This document shows, in pieces, positions 41,675 through 49,076 of a stretch of DNA of 64,000 nucleotides. Position 1 is the first letter of the stretch. Each line of letters starts with the position of its first letter. The notes beneath the pieces were generated by a model, which was not told where the DNA came from, ran no database searches, and saw only the letters and a list, made by a program, of their open reading frames with translations. The stretch comes from Paenibacillus alkalitolerans (lineage in GTDB: Bacteria > Bacillota > Bacilli > Paenibacillales > YIM-B00363), in the NCBI RefSeq assembly GCF_016482785.1, contig NZ_JAEMXM010000019.1, positions 1-64,000 of the forward strand. The letters run 5' to 3'. Made by a program: the position numbers and the translations under genes.

Positions 41675-42175
41675 TTGAAAATCGAACAAATCATAATCCA
41701 AAGCATGATCGGTAAATTTGAGGAAATGAGAACAAGAATGTTGAAGGCCGTTAACCAATTGAACGAGGAGCAATTGAATTGGCGACCGAATGATGAAAGT
41801 AACAGCATCGCGAACATTGCGGTACATATACAAGGGAATTATAAGCAGAGAATCATCCATGGGATATTGGGACATCCGGACGAACGCGATCGAGAAGCAG
41901 AATTTGACAGCAGCGTATATTTGAAGCCGGATGAAATTGTAACAATAATCAACGAGATTTTCGATGGCGTTGCGGATTCGTTACAAAAGCTGGCGCCGGA
42001 GGACTTACTGAAACCAAGTTATATAAGAAGCAGACAAGTAACGGTGTATGAATTATATAATCAGTGTTCGACTCATTATTCCGAGCATCTCGGTCAAATC
42101 CTGTATTTGGCAAAAATGTTTTTAAACGATGCATACGAGACAACCTCGGTACCGAGACGGAAGGAGGCAAGATGA
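41675..42175 (+). CDS. DinB-family protein (DUF1572-like)
   Basis: 166 residues of the DinB four-helix-bundle family: QLNWRPNDESNSIANIAVHI with the first metal-binding His and a late YELYNQCSTHYSEHLGQILY with the other His positions. Members include bacillithiol-dependent transferases, but the substrate is not known here. The TTG at 41675 with AAAGAGGTGG upstream is preferred; a longer frame reads back into the TPR gene. Confidence 0.82.
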   Translation: MKIEQIIIQSMIGKFEEMRTRMLKAVNQLNEEQLNWRPNDESNSIANIAVHIQGNYKQRIIHGILGHPDERDREAEFDSSVYLKPDEIVTIINEIFDGVADSLQKLAPEDLLKPSYIRSRQVTVYELYNQCSTHYSEHLGQILYLAKMFLNDAYETTSVPRRKEAR

Positions 42176-42867
42176 CAGTAAGTTTCAATGACAATGAGTT
42201 AATGCGAGTGCAGGCCTCAACTTTATATGTGCTGAATAATGAAAATAAGATTGTACGGATTAATGAACCGGCGCAAGCAAGTGCTCCAATTTTTTTTGTT
42301 GGAAAAACGAGAGACAGTAACTTAATTCTTGTGAGACATGATTTGCCTCAATCCATAGTAGAAGAATTAACTGCCGCAACAATTGGAAGCTTTAATATCA
42401 CTGATCTTTGTAGAATAGTTGAGAAGTATAAGAGAGTAAAAGATGTTTGGCTTGGACCTGCATACTACTTCAATAAGAATATCAAACAAGACACCGATCA
42501 AAACATTGTTGTAATCAATGAAACGAATAGTCATCTGTTGAGCGAATACTTTGATCATTTAACAAAGACATTATTATATAGAACTCCAATTGCAAGTTAC
42601 GTGGCGGATGGACATGCCGTATCCGTTTGTTGCAGTGCAAGAAAATCAAATGCAGCAGCAGAAGCAAGTTTACTGACAGTCCCCCGATACCGAGGGATGG
42701 GCCTGGCGCAAAAGGTAGTGACGAAATGGAGTAACGAAGTATACAGGCTAGGTTTGATACCTCTGTACAGTACTTCTTGGGACAATTTGAGTTCGCAGAA
42801 AGTAGCGCAAAAACTCGGATTGATCCAATACGGAATGGATTTTAACATCACTGTGGAAACGGAATGA
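42172..42867 (+). CDS. GNAT-family acetyltransferase
   Basis: 231 residues, with the GNAT core in the C-terminal half: EASLLTVPRYRGMGLAQKVV contains the RGMGLA acetyl-CoA loop, followed by STSWDNLSSQKVAQKLGL. The N-terminal 120 residues are unassigned and may be a second lobe. ATG at 42172 has GGAAGGAGG upstream and overlaps the DinB stop (ATGA). The IS1595 insertion lies 99 bases after its stop and separates it from its probable terminator. Confidence 0.85.
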   Translation: MTVSFNDNELMRVQASTLYVLNNENKIVRINEPAQASAPIFFVGKTRDSNLILVRHDLPQSIVEELTAATIGSFNITDLCRIVEKYKRVKDVWLGPAYYFNKNIKQDTDQNIVVINETNSHLLSEYFDHLTKTLLYRTPIASYVADGHAVSVCCSARKSNAAAEASLLTVPRYRGMGLAQKVVTKWSNEVYRLGLIPLYSTSWDNLSSQKVAQKLGLIQYGMDFNITVETE

Positions 42868-42965
42868 TAAATATCACGGATAATGGAACAATTAATCTCA
42901 TGTATTTCACATAAAAAAACGCGGGTTCGGTGGGAATCCATGCATGCATTAGCTTTTAAATTAAT

Positions 42966-42990
42966 GGCTATATTAAATTCTAATGTTGAT
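42966..42990. repeat. Left terminal inverted repeat of the IS1595 element
   Basis: Starts GGCTATATTAAA and ends TAATGTTGAT. It matches the right repeat at 21 of 25 positions (differences at 7, 13, 14 and 15). The 8 bases before it, AAATTAAT, are repeated after the other end. Confidence 0.9.
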
Positions 42991-43006
42991 TTATGACCAA
43001 AAGAAT

Positions 43007-43027
43007 ACCGCCTTGTGAAAAGGCGGT
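43007..43027 (-). terminator. Terminator of the passenger kinase gene
   Basis: On the minus strand ACCGCCTT pairs with AAGGCGGT around a five-base loop, followed by ATTCTTTT. It lies between the kinase stop and the element's left end. Confidence 0.65.
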
Positions 43028-43117
43028 TAATTGCTATCGTTCGCCGTTAGCGCAGTGGATGGTGCTATTCGTATCCGGGTGCACTGATGTATTGGGCTGT
43101 CCTTGAGCGCCCGTAAG

Positions 43118-43636
43118 TTACTGTCGTTGGCGTTCATTTGCTTCGATTTGACGGAGGATTTCGTCAACGACGTGCGCGATCGGTGCGGTGGCGTCGATTA
43201 TAATCCCGTTTTTAGGAACGCCTTCTTTCGTTTGATGCAAGCGCGCACTAATTTCCCGTTCCTCTGGTCTGCCACCCCAGTCAGTTGGGTCCAGCGCCAC
43301 TCGCTCATCAATCCGCCGGAGAGAGGTTTCCAGGTCGACCTCAAGGACAAACACGCCGTCGAAGAGGTCGATGAATTTGGGGTAATTCCGCGAACCACCG
43401 CAGAAAAATGTTACCGCCTCATCCTGATTGTCGACCAAAGCTTTTACTTTATCAACATGCCAAATGTGGTGTTCGGGTTTAAAGCCATCCGTCGGGGTAC
43501 CAGTTTCCGGATCGCCTTGATAAGCCAATTCACGGTCACCATGAATAGCATGGTAGCCGCGCCGCTGCAATTCGTTGCAGACCGTAGTTTTGCCGGCGCC
43601 GGAAACGCCTCCAATCAGATAATTCCTAATGCCCAT
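43118..43636 (-). CDS. P-loop kinase, passenger gene of the IS1595 element
   Basis: 172 residues with a Walker A GGVSGAGKTTV at residues 8-18, a conserved HGDRELAY that resembles a substrate or lid-binding region of nucleoside/gluconate-type kinases, EVDLETSLRRIDER and a final IIIDATAPIAHVVDEIL. It belongs with the AAA/adenylate-kinase-like P-loop kinases; the substrate is unknown. ATG at 43636 has GGAGGGTC four bases upstream; a longer frame to 43666 lacks one. It is transcribed in the same direction as the transposase, has TTAGTG/TATATT promoter-like boxes upstream and its own terminator, and so looks expressed. Confidence 0.85.
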   Translation of the reverse strand: MGIRNYLIGGVSGAGKTTVCNELQRRGYHAIHGDRELAYQGDPETGTPTDGFKPEHHIWHVDKVKALVDNQDEAVTFFCGGSRNYPKFIDLFDGVFVLEVDLETSLRRIDERVALDPTDWGGRPEEREISARLHQTKEGVPKNGIIIDATAPIAHVVDEILRQIEANERQRQ

Positions 43637-43712
43637 GGCAGACCCTCCATTCAACTGGATAAGCACAATATATTAGATGTTTCTATCTGTCACTAAACTG
43701 CCCGTTTTTAGT

Positions 43713-44759
43713 TTAACAAAAATAAGTAGCAAGCCGAAGCTTTTCATTCGTATCAGTAACCGCAAACAGGCACGATTTGACCAACATATTTTTCTTATTC
43801 GAAGCCGTATTCTCATATTCCTTGCTGTCTATATAACGGAACCAAGCCAAATAGTGTTGCAAATACTTGGTCGCAACACCATTGAAGCGGTCCATCCATT
43901 TCTTCAAGCGACTGTGGTAGCTGTTGACGTTTTGAATGTGGTATACGCCTTTCACACGTTGTTTTCCGTCGGATTTGAAGCGGTAATGAGCTAAGCCCTT
44001 CGCGTTCGCATAGGAACTGAATGCTCGCCAGGCATCCGTACAAAGCACGTTAGAGTCCGATAGATGACCGCCAATCGCTTCATCCAGCTTCGTTGTCTGA
44101 ATACGACCACCCCCCAGAACACCAGAGTAAGTCATTTTCTGGCGGTCACGGGCAACGAGGACACATACTTGGTCCTTGCTGATGCCACGATATATGGCTT
44201 TTCCGCCTCGTTTACGTGGCTTGCGCTCGATAATCTTTCGCTTTCCTTTTTCAGAGTACAGAAAGTAGGTCTCGTCCATTTCAACGATACCTTGGAATGC
44301 TTCGGTTGGCATCTGTTTCAGGGCAGCAAGAATCTTATGCCGCCAATAAAACAAGGTGACATGTGTAACTTCACCAAGCAGTTCCTCGGCACATTTCCTC
44401 AGCGAATACCCCTCAATCATGAATTCAATGAAACGAACCCAAAGATGAGGTCTACGAGTGCGCTGAAGAGGGGTGTTAGTTAGGTCATTGAAGGTTTGGC
44501 GGCAGGACTTGCAGCGGTAGCGTTGACGTTTGACCTCTCCAGCACGCGTTTTTACGACGTACTTTCCAAAGCGTACAACAGCATGGGTTTGGCAATGCGG
44601 ACACACAAGTCCATCTTTGTGCTTCTGCTCTTGGATTTCGTCAATTGCTCGAACAGAAGACGACACACATTTTGTTCGGGATTGCAAAAAGAAGATAAGC
44701 TCTTGCTTACCGCTATCATCTAGTGTATCAGCAAGCTTTTTTAGCTCCTTTAAACCCAT
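43713..44759 (-). CDS. IS1595-family transposase
   Basis: About 348 residues: an N-terminal helical part, a zinc ribbon (CPHCQTHAVVRFG and CKSCRQTF), a helix-turn-helix-like region (FMIEGYSLRKCAEELLGEV) and a DDE-type ISXO2-like catalytic domain with DETYF, LCTDAWRAF and NSYHSRLKKWMDRF. The ATG at 44759 is preferred because a TTGATA-17-TATAAT promoter lies inside the longer frame that starts with TTG at 44822. The gene appears intact. Confidence 0.93.
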   Translation of the reverse strand: MGLKELKKLADTLDDSGKQELIFFLQSRTKCVSSSVRAIDEIQEQKHKDGLVCPHCQTHAVVRFGKYVVKTRAGEVKRQRYRCKSCRQTFNDLTNTPLQRTRRPHLWVRFIEFMIEGYSLRKCAEELLGEVTHVTLFYWRHKILAALKQMPTEAFQGIVEMDETYFLYSEKGKRKIIERKPRKRGGKAIYRGISKDQVCVLVARDRQKMTYSGVLGGGRIQTTKLDEAIGGHLSDSNVLCTDAWRAFSSYANAKGLAHYRFKSDGKQRVKGVYHIQNVNSYHSRLKKWMDRFNGVATKYLQHYLAWFRYIDSKEYENTASNKKNMLVKSCLFAVTDTNEKLRLATYFC

Positions 44760-44793
44760 GGGCAAATCATCTCCGAATCGAATTGTTACCTTA

Positions 44794-44822
44794 ATTATAG
44801 AACATTCGTTCGTAATTATCAA
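44794..44822 (-). promoter_or_regulatory. Transposase promoter
   Basis: On the minus strand TTGATA (44822-44817), 17 bases and TATAAT (44799-44794), close to the right end of the element and just before the transposase start. Confidence 0.65.
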
Positions 44823-44824
44823 AT

Positions 44825-44849
44825 ATCAACATTAAGGTTTAACATAGCC
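44825..44849. repeat. Right terminal inverted repeat of the IS1595 element
   Basis: Read inward on the minus strand it starts GGCTATGTTAAACC and ends TAATGTTGAT. The target duplication AAATTAAT follows at 44850-44857. Confidence 0.9.
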
Positions 44850-44870
44850 AAATTAATAAAAGCCGCAGGC

Positions 44871-44918
44871 AAGTAAACAAGCTGTCCATCGGTTAACCGG
44901 TGGACAGCTTGTTTACTT
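44871..44918. terminator. 48-base near-perfect palindrome, probable terminator cut off by the IS
   Basis: AAGTAAACAAGCTGTCCA at one end pairs with its exact complement at the other, and the middle CGGTTAACCGG continues the symmetry with one mismatch. It lies 13 bases beyond the IS target duplication. Before the insertion it would have been about 100 bases after the acetyltransferase gene, so it is probably that operon's terminator. Confidence 0.55.
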
Positions 44919-45023
44919 AGGCCATCAATTCATCATGCGTGTCACGGAGCGTTTACATTATTGCTAAATGGAAAAAATTGATAAGGTCTTATTTATTTCA
45001 TAAAAAAGGATGATACATATACA

Positions 45024-45290
45024 ATGCTTTGGAATATAAAAACCAAGCACACGAGAGAAGACGGCGGAACGGTGGCACTGGAGCTTGAATCGGCCGATCA
45101 AACCTTCGATGTAAATGTTCGTTGGGACGGGTGTATGGAAATTCACGTTTACACCGTAACCGAAGAAGACCGGCAACTGAAGGACACCTTTCATACGTGT
45201 GACATCGGCGGGTTTATTGAATCGTTGAAATCGTTAAACGCGGTATGCGCGGATTACTTCAATGAAGGCAGCTACTGGGAGCGTCAATGA
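45024..45290 (+). CDS. Hypothetical 88-residue protein
   Basis: No family is recognised. The protein is acidic, beta-rich in the first half (TVALELESADQTFDVNVRW) and has no signal or membrane segment. AAAAGGA lies 13 bases before the ATG, which is weak. It is codirectional with the following P-loop kinase and 33 bases from it. Confidence 0.55.
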   Translation: MLWNIKTKHTREDGGTVALELESADQTFDVNVRWDGCMEIHVYTVTEEDRQLKDTFHTCDIGGFIESLKSLNAVCADYFNEGSYWERQ

Positions 45291-45323
45291 GGCTCGGAAA
45301 ATCAATGAAAGCCGGTTGTTAAT

Positions 45324-45761
45324 ATGTCGGAAGCGGTCATCTTAATTGGTATTCAGGGCGCAGGCAAGTCGACTTTTTATAAAGAACATTTCTTTAAAAC
45401 ACATCTTCGCATCAATTTGGACATGTTGAAAACAAGACGGAAAGAGCAAATTATTTTGCATGCGGCGATTCAAGCCAGCCAGCCGTTCGTAGTGGATAAC
45501 ACGAACCCGACGGCCGAAGCGAGAAGAGGATATATCGAACTGTCAAAAAAAGCGGGCTTCACGGTCATCGGATATTATTTTGACGTCTCTTTGGAAGAAG
45601 CATTAAACAGAAATCAGTTAAGGCGGGGAAAGGAACGCATACCGGAAGCCGCAGTCCGCCGCACGCACAAATCATTGCAGAAACCGACGAGGGAAGAGGG
45701 ATTTGACGAATTATATTCTGTAAAAATAGAAGCGGCTGAATATACCATCGAATCTATATAG
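45324..45761 (+). CDS. P-loop kinase of the polynucleotide-kinase/zeta-toxin-like group (AAA_33)
   Basis: 145 residues with Walker A GIQGAGKSTFYKEHF near the N-terminus, RINLDMLKTR, VVDNTNPTAEARRGYIELSK (trimmed) and YYFDVSLEEALNRN. The DNTNPT motif is typical of AAA_33 kinases related to polynucleotide 5'-kinases. Unrelated in detail to the kinase carried by the IS element. Ribosome binding site is weak. Substrate not known. Confidence 0.82.
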   Translation: MSEAVILIGIQGAGKSTFYKEHFFKTHLRINLDMLKTRRKEQIILHAAIQASQPFVVDNTNPTAEARRGYIELSKKAGFTVIGYYFDVSLEEALNRNQLRRGKERIPEAAVRRTHKSLQKPTREEGFDELYSVKIEAAEYTIESI

Positions 45762-45827
45762 ACAAATTGCAGGAGATGACGTAACGTTTGTTGCAAACGC
45801 ACACAACTGAGAGCGGGTGCAATCGGC

Positions 45828-47543
45828 TTGAAACAAACCCTGCGAGGTCGTCTATACGTTATACTTACCGCCAGTTCAATAATACCCATTTTGTTGATCG
45901 GCGGAATGTCCGTCTACTCTATTGCCTCTATTCTTGCAAATAAAATCGATAAAGGCATTCAGAGCAACCTTAGCATTGTTCAGCACAATTTGGAGAAAAC
46001 ATTGGAAAACTTGGACTATACGTCGCAACAGTTTACCGCAAGCGGTTTGATCGGGCAAACGATGGGTGAAATTCTCAAATCTTCGGATTCCTTCGAGATG
46101 TTGGCACTGAGAAATGTTATGCAGGAGAACATTACATTGTTGAACTTTACGAATCCGATCGTAGGTTTGACTCTGTATTACGACACCGAAACGATGGAAG
46201 TGCTTCACTCGAACCAGATTACGAAGGAACTTCGTTTCGAAGAGCTGCCGGCGCTGCTGGTTACGAGAGGGACTTCGTACTACGGACCGCATCAATCCTT
46301 GTATCGTTACAGCGATAATCTAGTATTCTCCCAAACCCGCTACTTCGATATAACCGGCGAGTTCAAGTCGCGAGGCATCGGAGTATACGTGGAGACGAAT
46401 TTCAGTCACTTTCAGAGCATTCTGGAGCCTCATCAATACGGGATGGACGCATTCCACCTGCTGGTGGACCGGGATGGAAAAGTACTTTACTCGGAGAATG
46501 AGACGCTGTACTCAGCCGGGGCGGAGTTCAAGCCGCTTTCTTCAAACAATTACAAAGAGTTTAGGCTGCAGAGCGAGCACGGTTTCCAAACGGTGCTGTA
46601 CGTGGACCGGAACGACTACCAGCGGGAAATCAGAAAGTGGATGTTCCAGTTCTTGCTCGCGGCGCTGGTATCTTTGTCGGCCAGCGTACTGTTGGCGATC
46701 GCCGTCAGGAAAACCGTGTATAAACCTTTGTTGAACATTAAGAAGGGTATTTCGTTAGTCGCCGGCAGTCAATTGGATACGGAGATGAAGAAGAGCGGAT
46801 TGTTGGAGTTCGACTACATAATCGATCACTTTAACGGAATGCGTCATACGATCATAAAGCTCATTGAGAAAGCGGAGCAGGAGGAAAAGATCAAACGCAT
46901 CATCGAAGTGGAAAAACTGATGGCGCAGATCAACCCTCATTTCCTGTACAACACGCTAAACACGATTCAGTGGTTGGCACGGATGAAAGGGGATTCCGAA
47001 ATTGACAGATTCGTGTCTTTGTTCACGAACGTGTTGAACTATAACTTGGCCAAAGACGGGATGATCGTCACGATCCGCGACGAGATCGGCGCTTTGGAGG
47101 ATTACGTGGAGCTGCAAAAAGTGCGCTATGATTACTTGTTCGACGTCCGTATCGATGCGCAAGAGGAAGTGTTGGATGAGCGGGTCCCCCGGTTTCTGCT
47201 CCAGCCACTTGTTGAGAACGCGCTGTATCACGGGTTGAAGGACAAAGACGAAGGCGGCCTGATCCAAGTGATTGTAAGAAGAGCGGATCAGGCACTGTCC
47301 ATCCGAATCGTCGATAATGGAGCGGGCATGGACGACGAAGAAGTGCGGCAACTGCTGCAGGGCACGCAGCACAAATCGGGCTTGGGCATCGGATTAAATT
47401 ACGTAGATAAAACGGTTAAGTCTTATTTCGGACCGGATGCCCGTCTGATCATATCAAGCGAAAGAGGCATCGGTACGGAAATATCGCTTATGTTGCCGAC
47501 AGGGGGAGGGAGCGGGAATGATTCAAGCGTTGATCGTGGATGA
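45828..47543 (+). CDS. Sensor histidine kinase (YesM-like)
   Basis: 571 residues: membrane segment about 12-34, an extracellular Cache-like sensor (35-275), a second segment (about 280-300), a HAMP-like region, a His_kinase (PF06580) domain with phospho-acceptor His371 in INPHFLYNTLN, and an ATP-binding domain with VDNGAGMD and GLGIGLNYV. TTG start with GAGAGCGGGTG upstream. The next gene, its response regulator, overlaps it by 26 bases. By context it senses a glycan fragment and induces the transporter downstream. Confidence 0.92.
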   Translation: MKQTLRGRLYVILTASSIIPILLIGGMSVYSIASILANKIDKGIQSNLSIVQHNLEKTLENLDYTSQQFTASGLIGQTMGEILKSSDSFEMLALRNVMQENITLLNFTNPIVGLTLYYDTETMEVLHSNQITKELRFEELPALLVTRGTSYYGPHQSLYRYSDNLVFSQTRYFDITGEFKSRGIGVYVETNFSHFQSILEPHQYGMDAFHLLVDRDGKVLYSENETLYSAGAEFKPLSSNNYKEFRLQSEHGFQTVLYVDRNDYQREIRKWMFQFLLAALVSLSASVLLAIAVRKTVYKPLLNIKKGISLVAGSQLDTEMKKSGLLEFDYIIDHFNGMRHTIIKLIEKAEQEEKIKRIIEVEKLMAQINPHFLYNTLNTIQWLARMKGDSEIDRFVSLFTNVLNYNLAKDGMIVTIRDEIGALEDYVELQKVRYDYLFDVRIDAQEEVLDERVPRFLLQPLVENALYHGLKDKDEGGLIQVIVRRADQALSIRIVDNGAGMDDEEVRQLLQGTQHKSGLGIGLNYVDKTVKSYFGPDARLIISSERGIGTEISLMLPTGGGSGNDSSVDRG

Positions 47544-48915
47544 TGAGAAGCTGGTTCGTAAAGGGTTAATAACGATGATGCCGTGGCGGAAGTTCGGCAT
47601 CTCCATCGCGGGAGAGGCGATGCACGGCAGGCGTGCGCTGGATATTATGGCAAAGCAGCATATCGACATCTTGTTTACCGACCTGATGATGCCCGAGATG
47701 AGCGGACTGGATCTGATGAAACGGGTCAAAGCGGAGTATCCGGATACGGCCATTGTAGTGCTCACGTGCCATCAGGACTTTCAGTTTATTCAAGAATCTC
47801 TCCGGATCGGAGCCATTGACTATATCTTAAAGACGCAGTTGGAAAACGAAGTGATGGAGGAAGTACTGGGCAGAATCGTTGACAGGTTTCAGGAGCTTCG
47901 GCTACGGTCGAAGGCGAAGGAAGGTGCGGTCGGTGACGGTTTCCTGTTTGTACCGGAGCGTCCCGGAGCAAAGATTAAAGTCTTGGAAGAAACGTTCGGT
48001 GATGAAGTACTCCAAGCGATCAATCGCGGGGCTTGGTATATGAATAAGCATCGCGCGGAGGACGAGAACGCGGTGTCGCAATGGCTTGGGACCTCGGAAA
48101 GCATGGGATGGCTCGCCATTCATGTGCATGGTGGCGGCAGCGGCAGTTTCCCGGAGTTAAAGGAAGCGCTGCTTCATTATTTGGACAATGAGTTGTTTTA
48201 CGAATATCGTCCCGGTCAGCGCTATTATTCCATCAGATTATCCGATTCAGGCACACTTGAAACGGTCGCCTCGCCCGAACCTTACACCGCGGCCTGGTCT
48301 TCTCTCGAATGGGCTGTGAACGAATCGTTGTATAATTCGTTATTGACACAGTTGAAAGAAGCCGAACTTAGCGGACCTCAGCTGCGAAAAATGTTTTGCA
48401 CGGCCATCATGGAGTGGAATCTTTCGATCGTGCCTGTGGATCTAGCAGCATCTTGGATGCAGGGACTGGAAAGCTTCGCTTTTTGGGAGCAATGGAAGAA
48501 TTGGTTGGAAGAAGTAAGGCGATGTGTATGGAATGCCTACCGAAGAAGTCAATTTCCGGACGAGATCGTAGCTGCGATCATTCGGGCGATCGAATATATG
48601 CGGCATCAAACCGACTTCAACTTCACGCAAGAGCAGATTGCCGGCGTGTCAAATATGAGCAGAGCGTACTTCAGCCAATGCTTTAAGCAAATAACGGGTA
48701 AAGGATTTTTCGAGTACGTGCGCGATTTGCGGATCACGTTGGCGAAGCGGCTTTTAGCCACGACGAATAAACCGATTTATGCGGTCGCCGAGCAGACCGG
48801 ATTTCGGGATGAACGATATTTCAGCAAAATGTTTTTCGCCGAAGTCGGCGTCCTGCCCTCGGAGTATCGCAACCGCACGCAACAAGCGGAGGGCTCTTTC
48901 CCCGGCACCGTATGA
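47518..48915 (+). CDS. Response regulator with AraC-type DNA-binding domain (YesN-like)
   Basis: 465 residues: receiver domain (1-120) with Asp9/Asp10 (VDDEK), phospho-acceptor Asp55 (LFTDLMMPEMSG) and Thr/Lys switch residues, a variable middle part, and a C-terminal AraC helix-turn-helix pair (about 365-460; QEQIAGVSNMSRAYFSQCFK, trimmed). ATG at 47518 follows GGGGGAGGGAG. It overlaps its cognate kinase gene and probably activates the binding-protein and permease genes that follow. Confidence 0.93.
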   Translation: MIQALIVDDEKLVRKGLITMMPWRKFGISIAGEAMHGRRALDIMAKQHIDILFTDLMMPEMSGLDLMKRVKAEYPDTAIVVLTCHQDFQFIQESLRIGAIDYILKTQLENEVMEEVLGRIVDRFQELRLRSKAKEGAVGDGFLFVPERPGAKIKVLEETFGDEVLQAINRGAWYMNKHRAEDENAVSQWLGTSESMGWLAIHVHGGGSGSFPELKEALLHYLDNELFYEYRPGQRYYSIRLSDSGTLETVASPEPYTAAWSSLEWAVNESLYNSLLTQLKEAELSGPQLRKMFCTAIMEWNLSIVPVDLAASWMQGLESFAFWEQWKNWLEEVRRCVWNAYRRSQFPDEIVAAIIRAIEYMRHQTDFNFTQEQIAGVSNMSRAYFSQCFKQITGKGFFEYVRDLRITLAKRLLATTNKPIYAVAEQTGFRDERYFSKMFFAEVGVLPSEYRNRTQQAEGSFPGTV

Positions 48916-49008
48916 TTTATGTTCGCGGGATGTAGAATTTTGTTTGCATATACTGACGTATGCCGTTGCGTTGGATACAAGAAAAGCAGGTACCGTTAAC
49001 AATCGTCT

Positions 49009-49033
49009 ATCCCCCTTCGCATCGAAGGGGGAT
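49009..49033. terminator. Hairpin between the two-component genes and the transporter
   Basis: ATCCCCCTTCG (49009-49019) pairs with CGAAGGGGGAT (49023-49033). The tail TAAAATG is not T-rich, so termination is uncertain. Confidence 0.5.
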
Positions 49034-49038
49034 TAAAA

Positions 49039-49052
49039 TGTAAACGTAATCA
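49039..49052. promoter_or_regulatory. cre-like site before the second binding-protein gene
   Basis: TGTAAACGTAATCA matches 13 of 14 positions of TGWNANCGNTNWCA. It lies 25 bases before the binding-protein start and suggests CcpA repression of the transporter. Confidence 0.45.
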
Positions 49053-49076
49053 TTAGAGCGACAAGGGGGAATGGCA

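Larger units (their letters stand above)
42966..44849 (-). mobile_element. IS1595-family element with a P-loop kinase passenger gene
   Basis: The 1884-base element is bounded by imperfect inverted repeats, GGCTAT at both tips, and by an identical 8-base direct repeat AAATTAAT at 42958-42965 and 44850-44857. Eight-base target duplications and GGCTAT-type ends fit the IS1595 family. Inside, both on the minus strand, are the transposase (43713-44759) and a P-loop kinase (43118-43636). Because both ends lie outside the kinase, it is cargo and not host DNA. The perfect target duplication and intact transposase suggest recent insertion. Confidence 0.9.

Noticed and set aside
43021-43117. Possible attC-like or second mobile-element end downstream of the passenger kinase
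   Set aside because: No paired ends, no repeats and no recombination-site motif could be found; it is only the kinase 3' region inside the IS.
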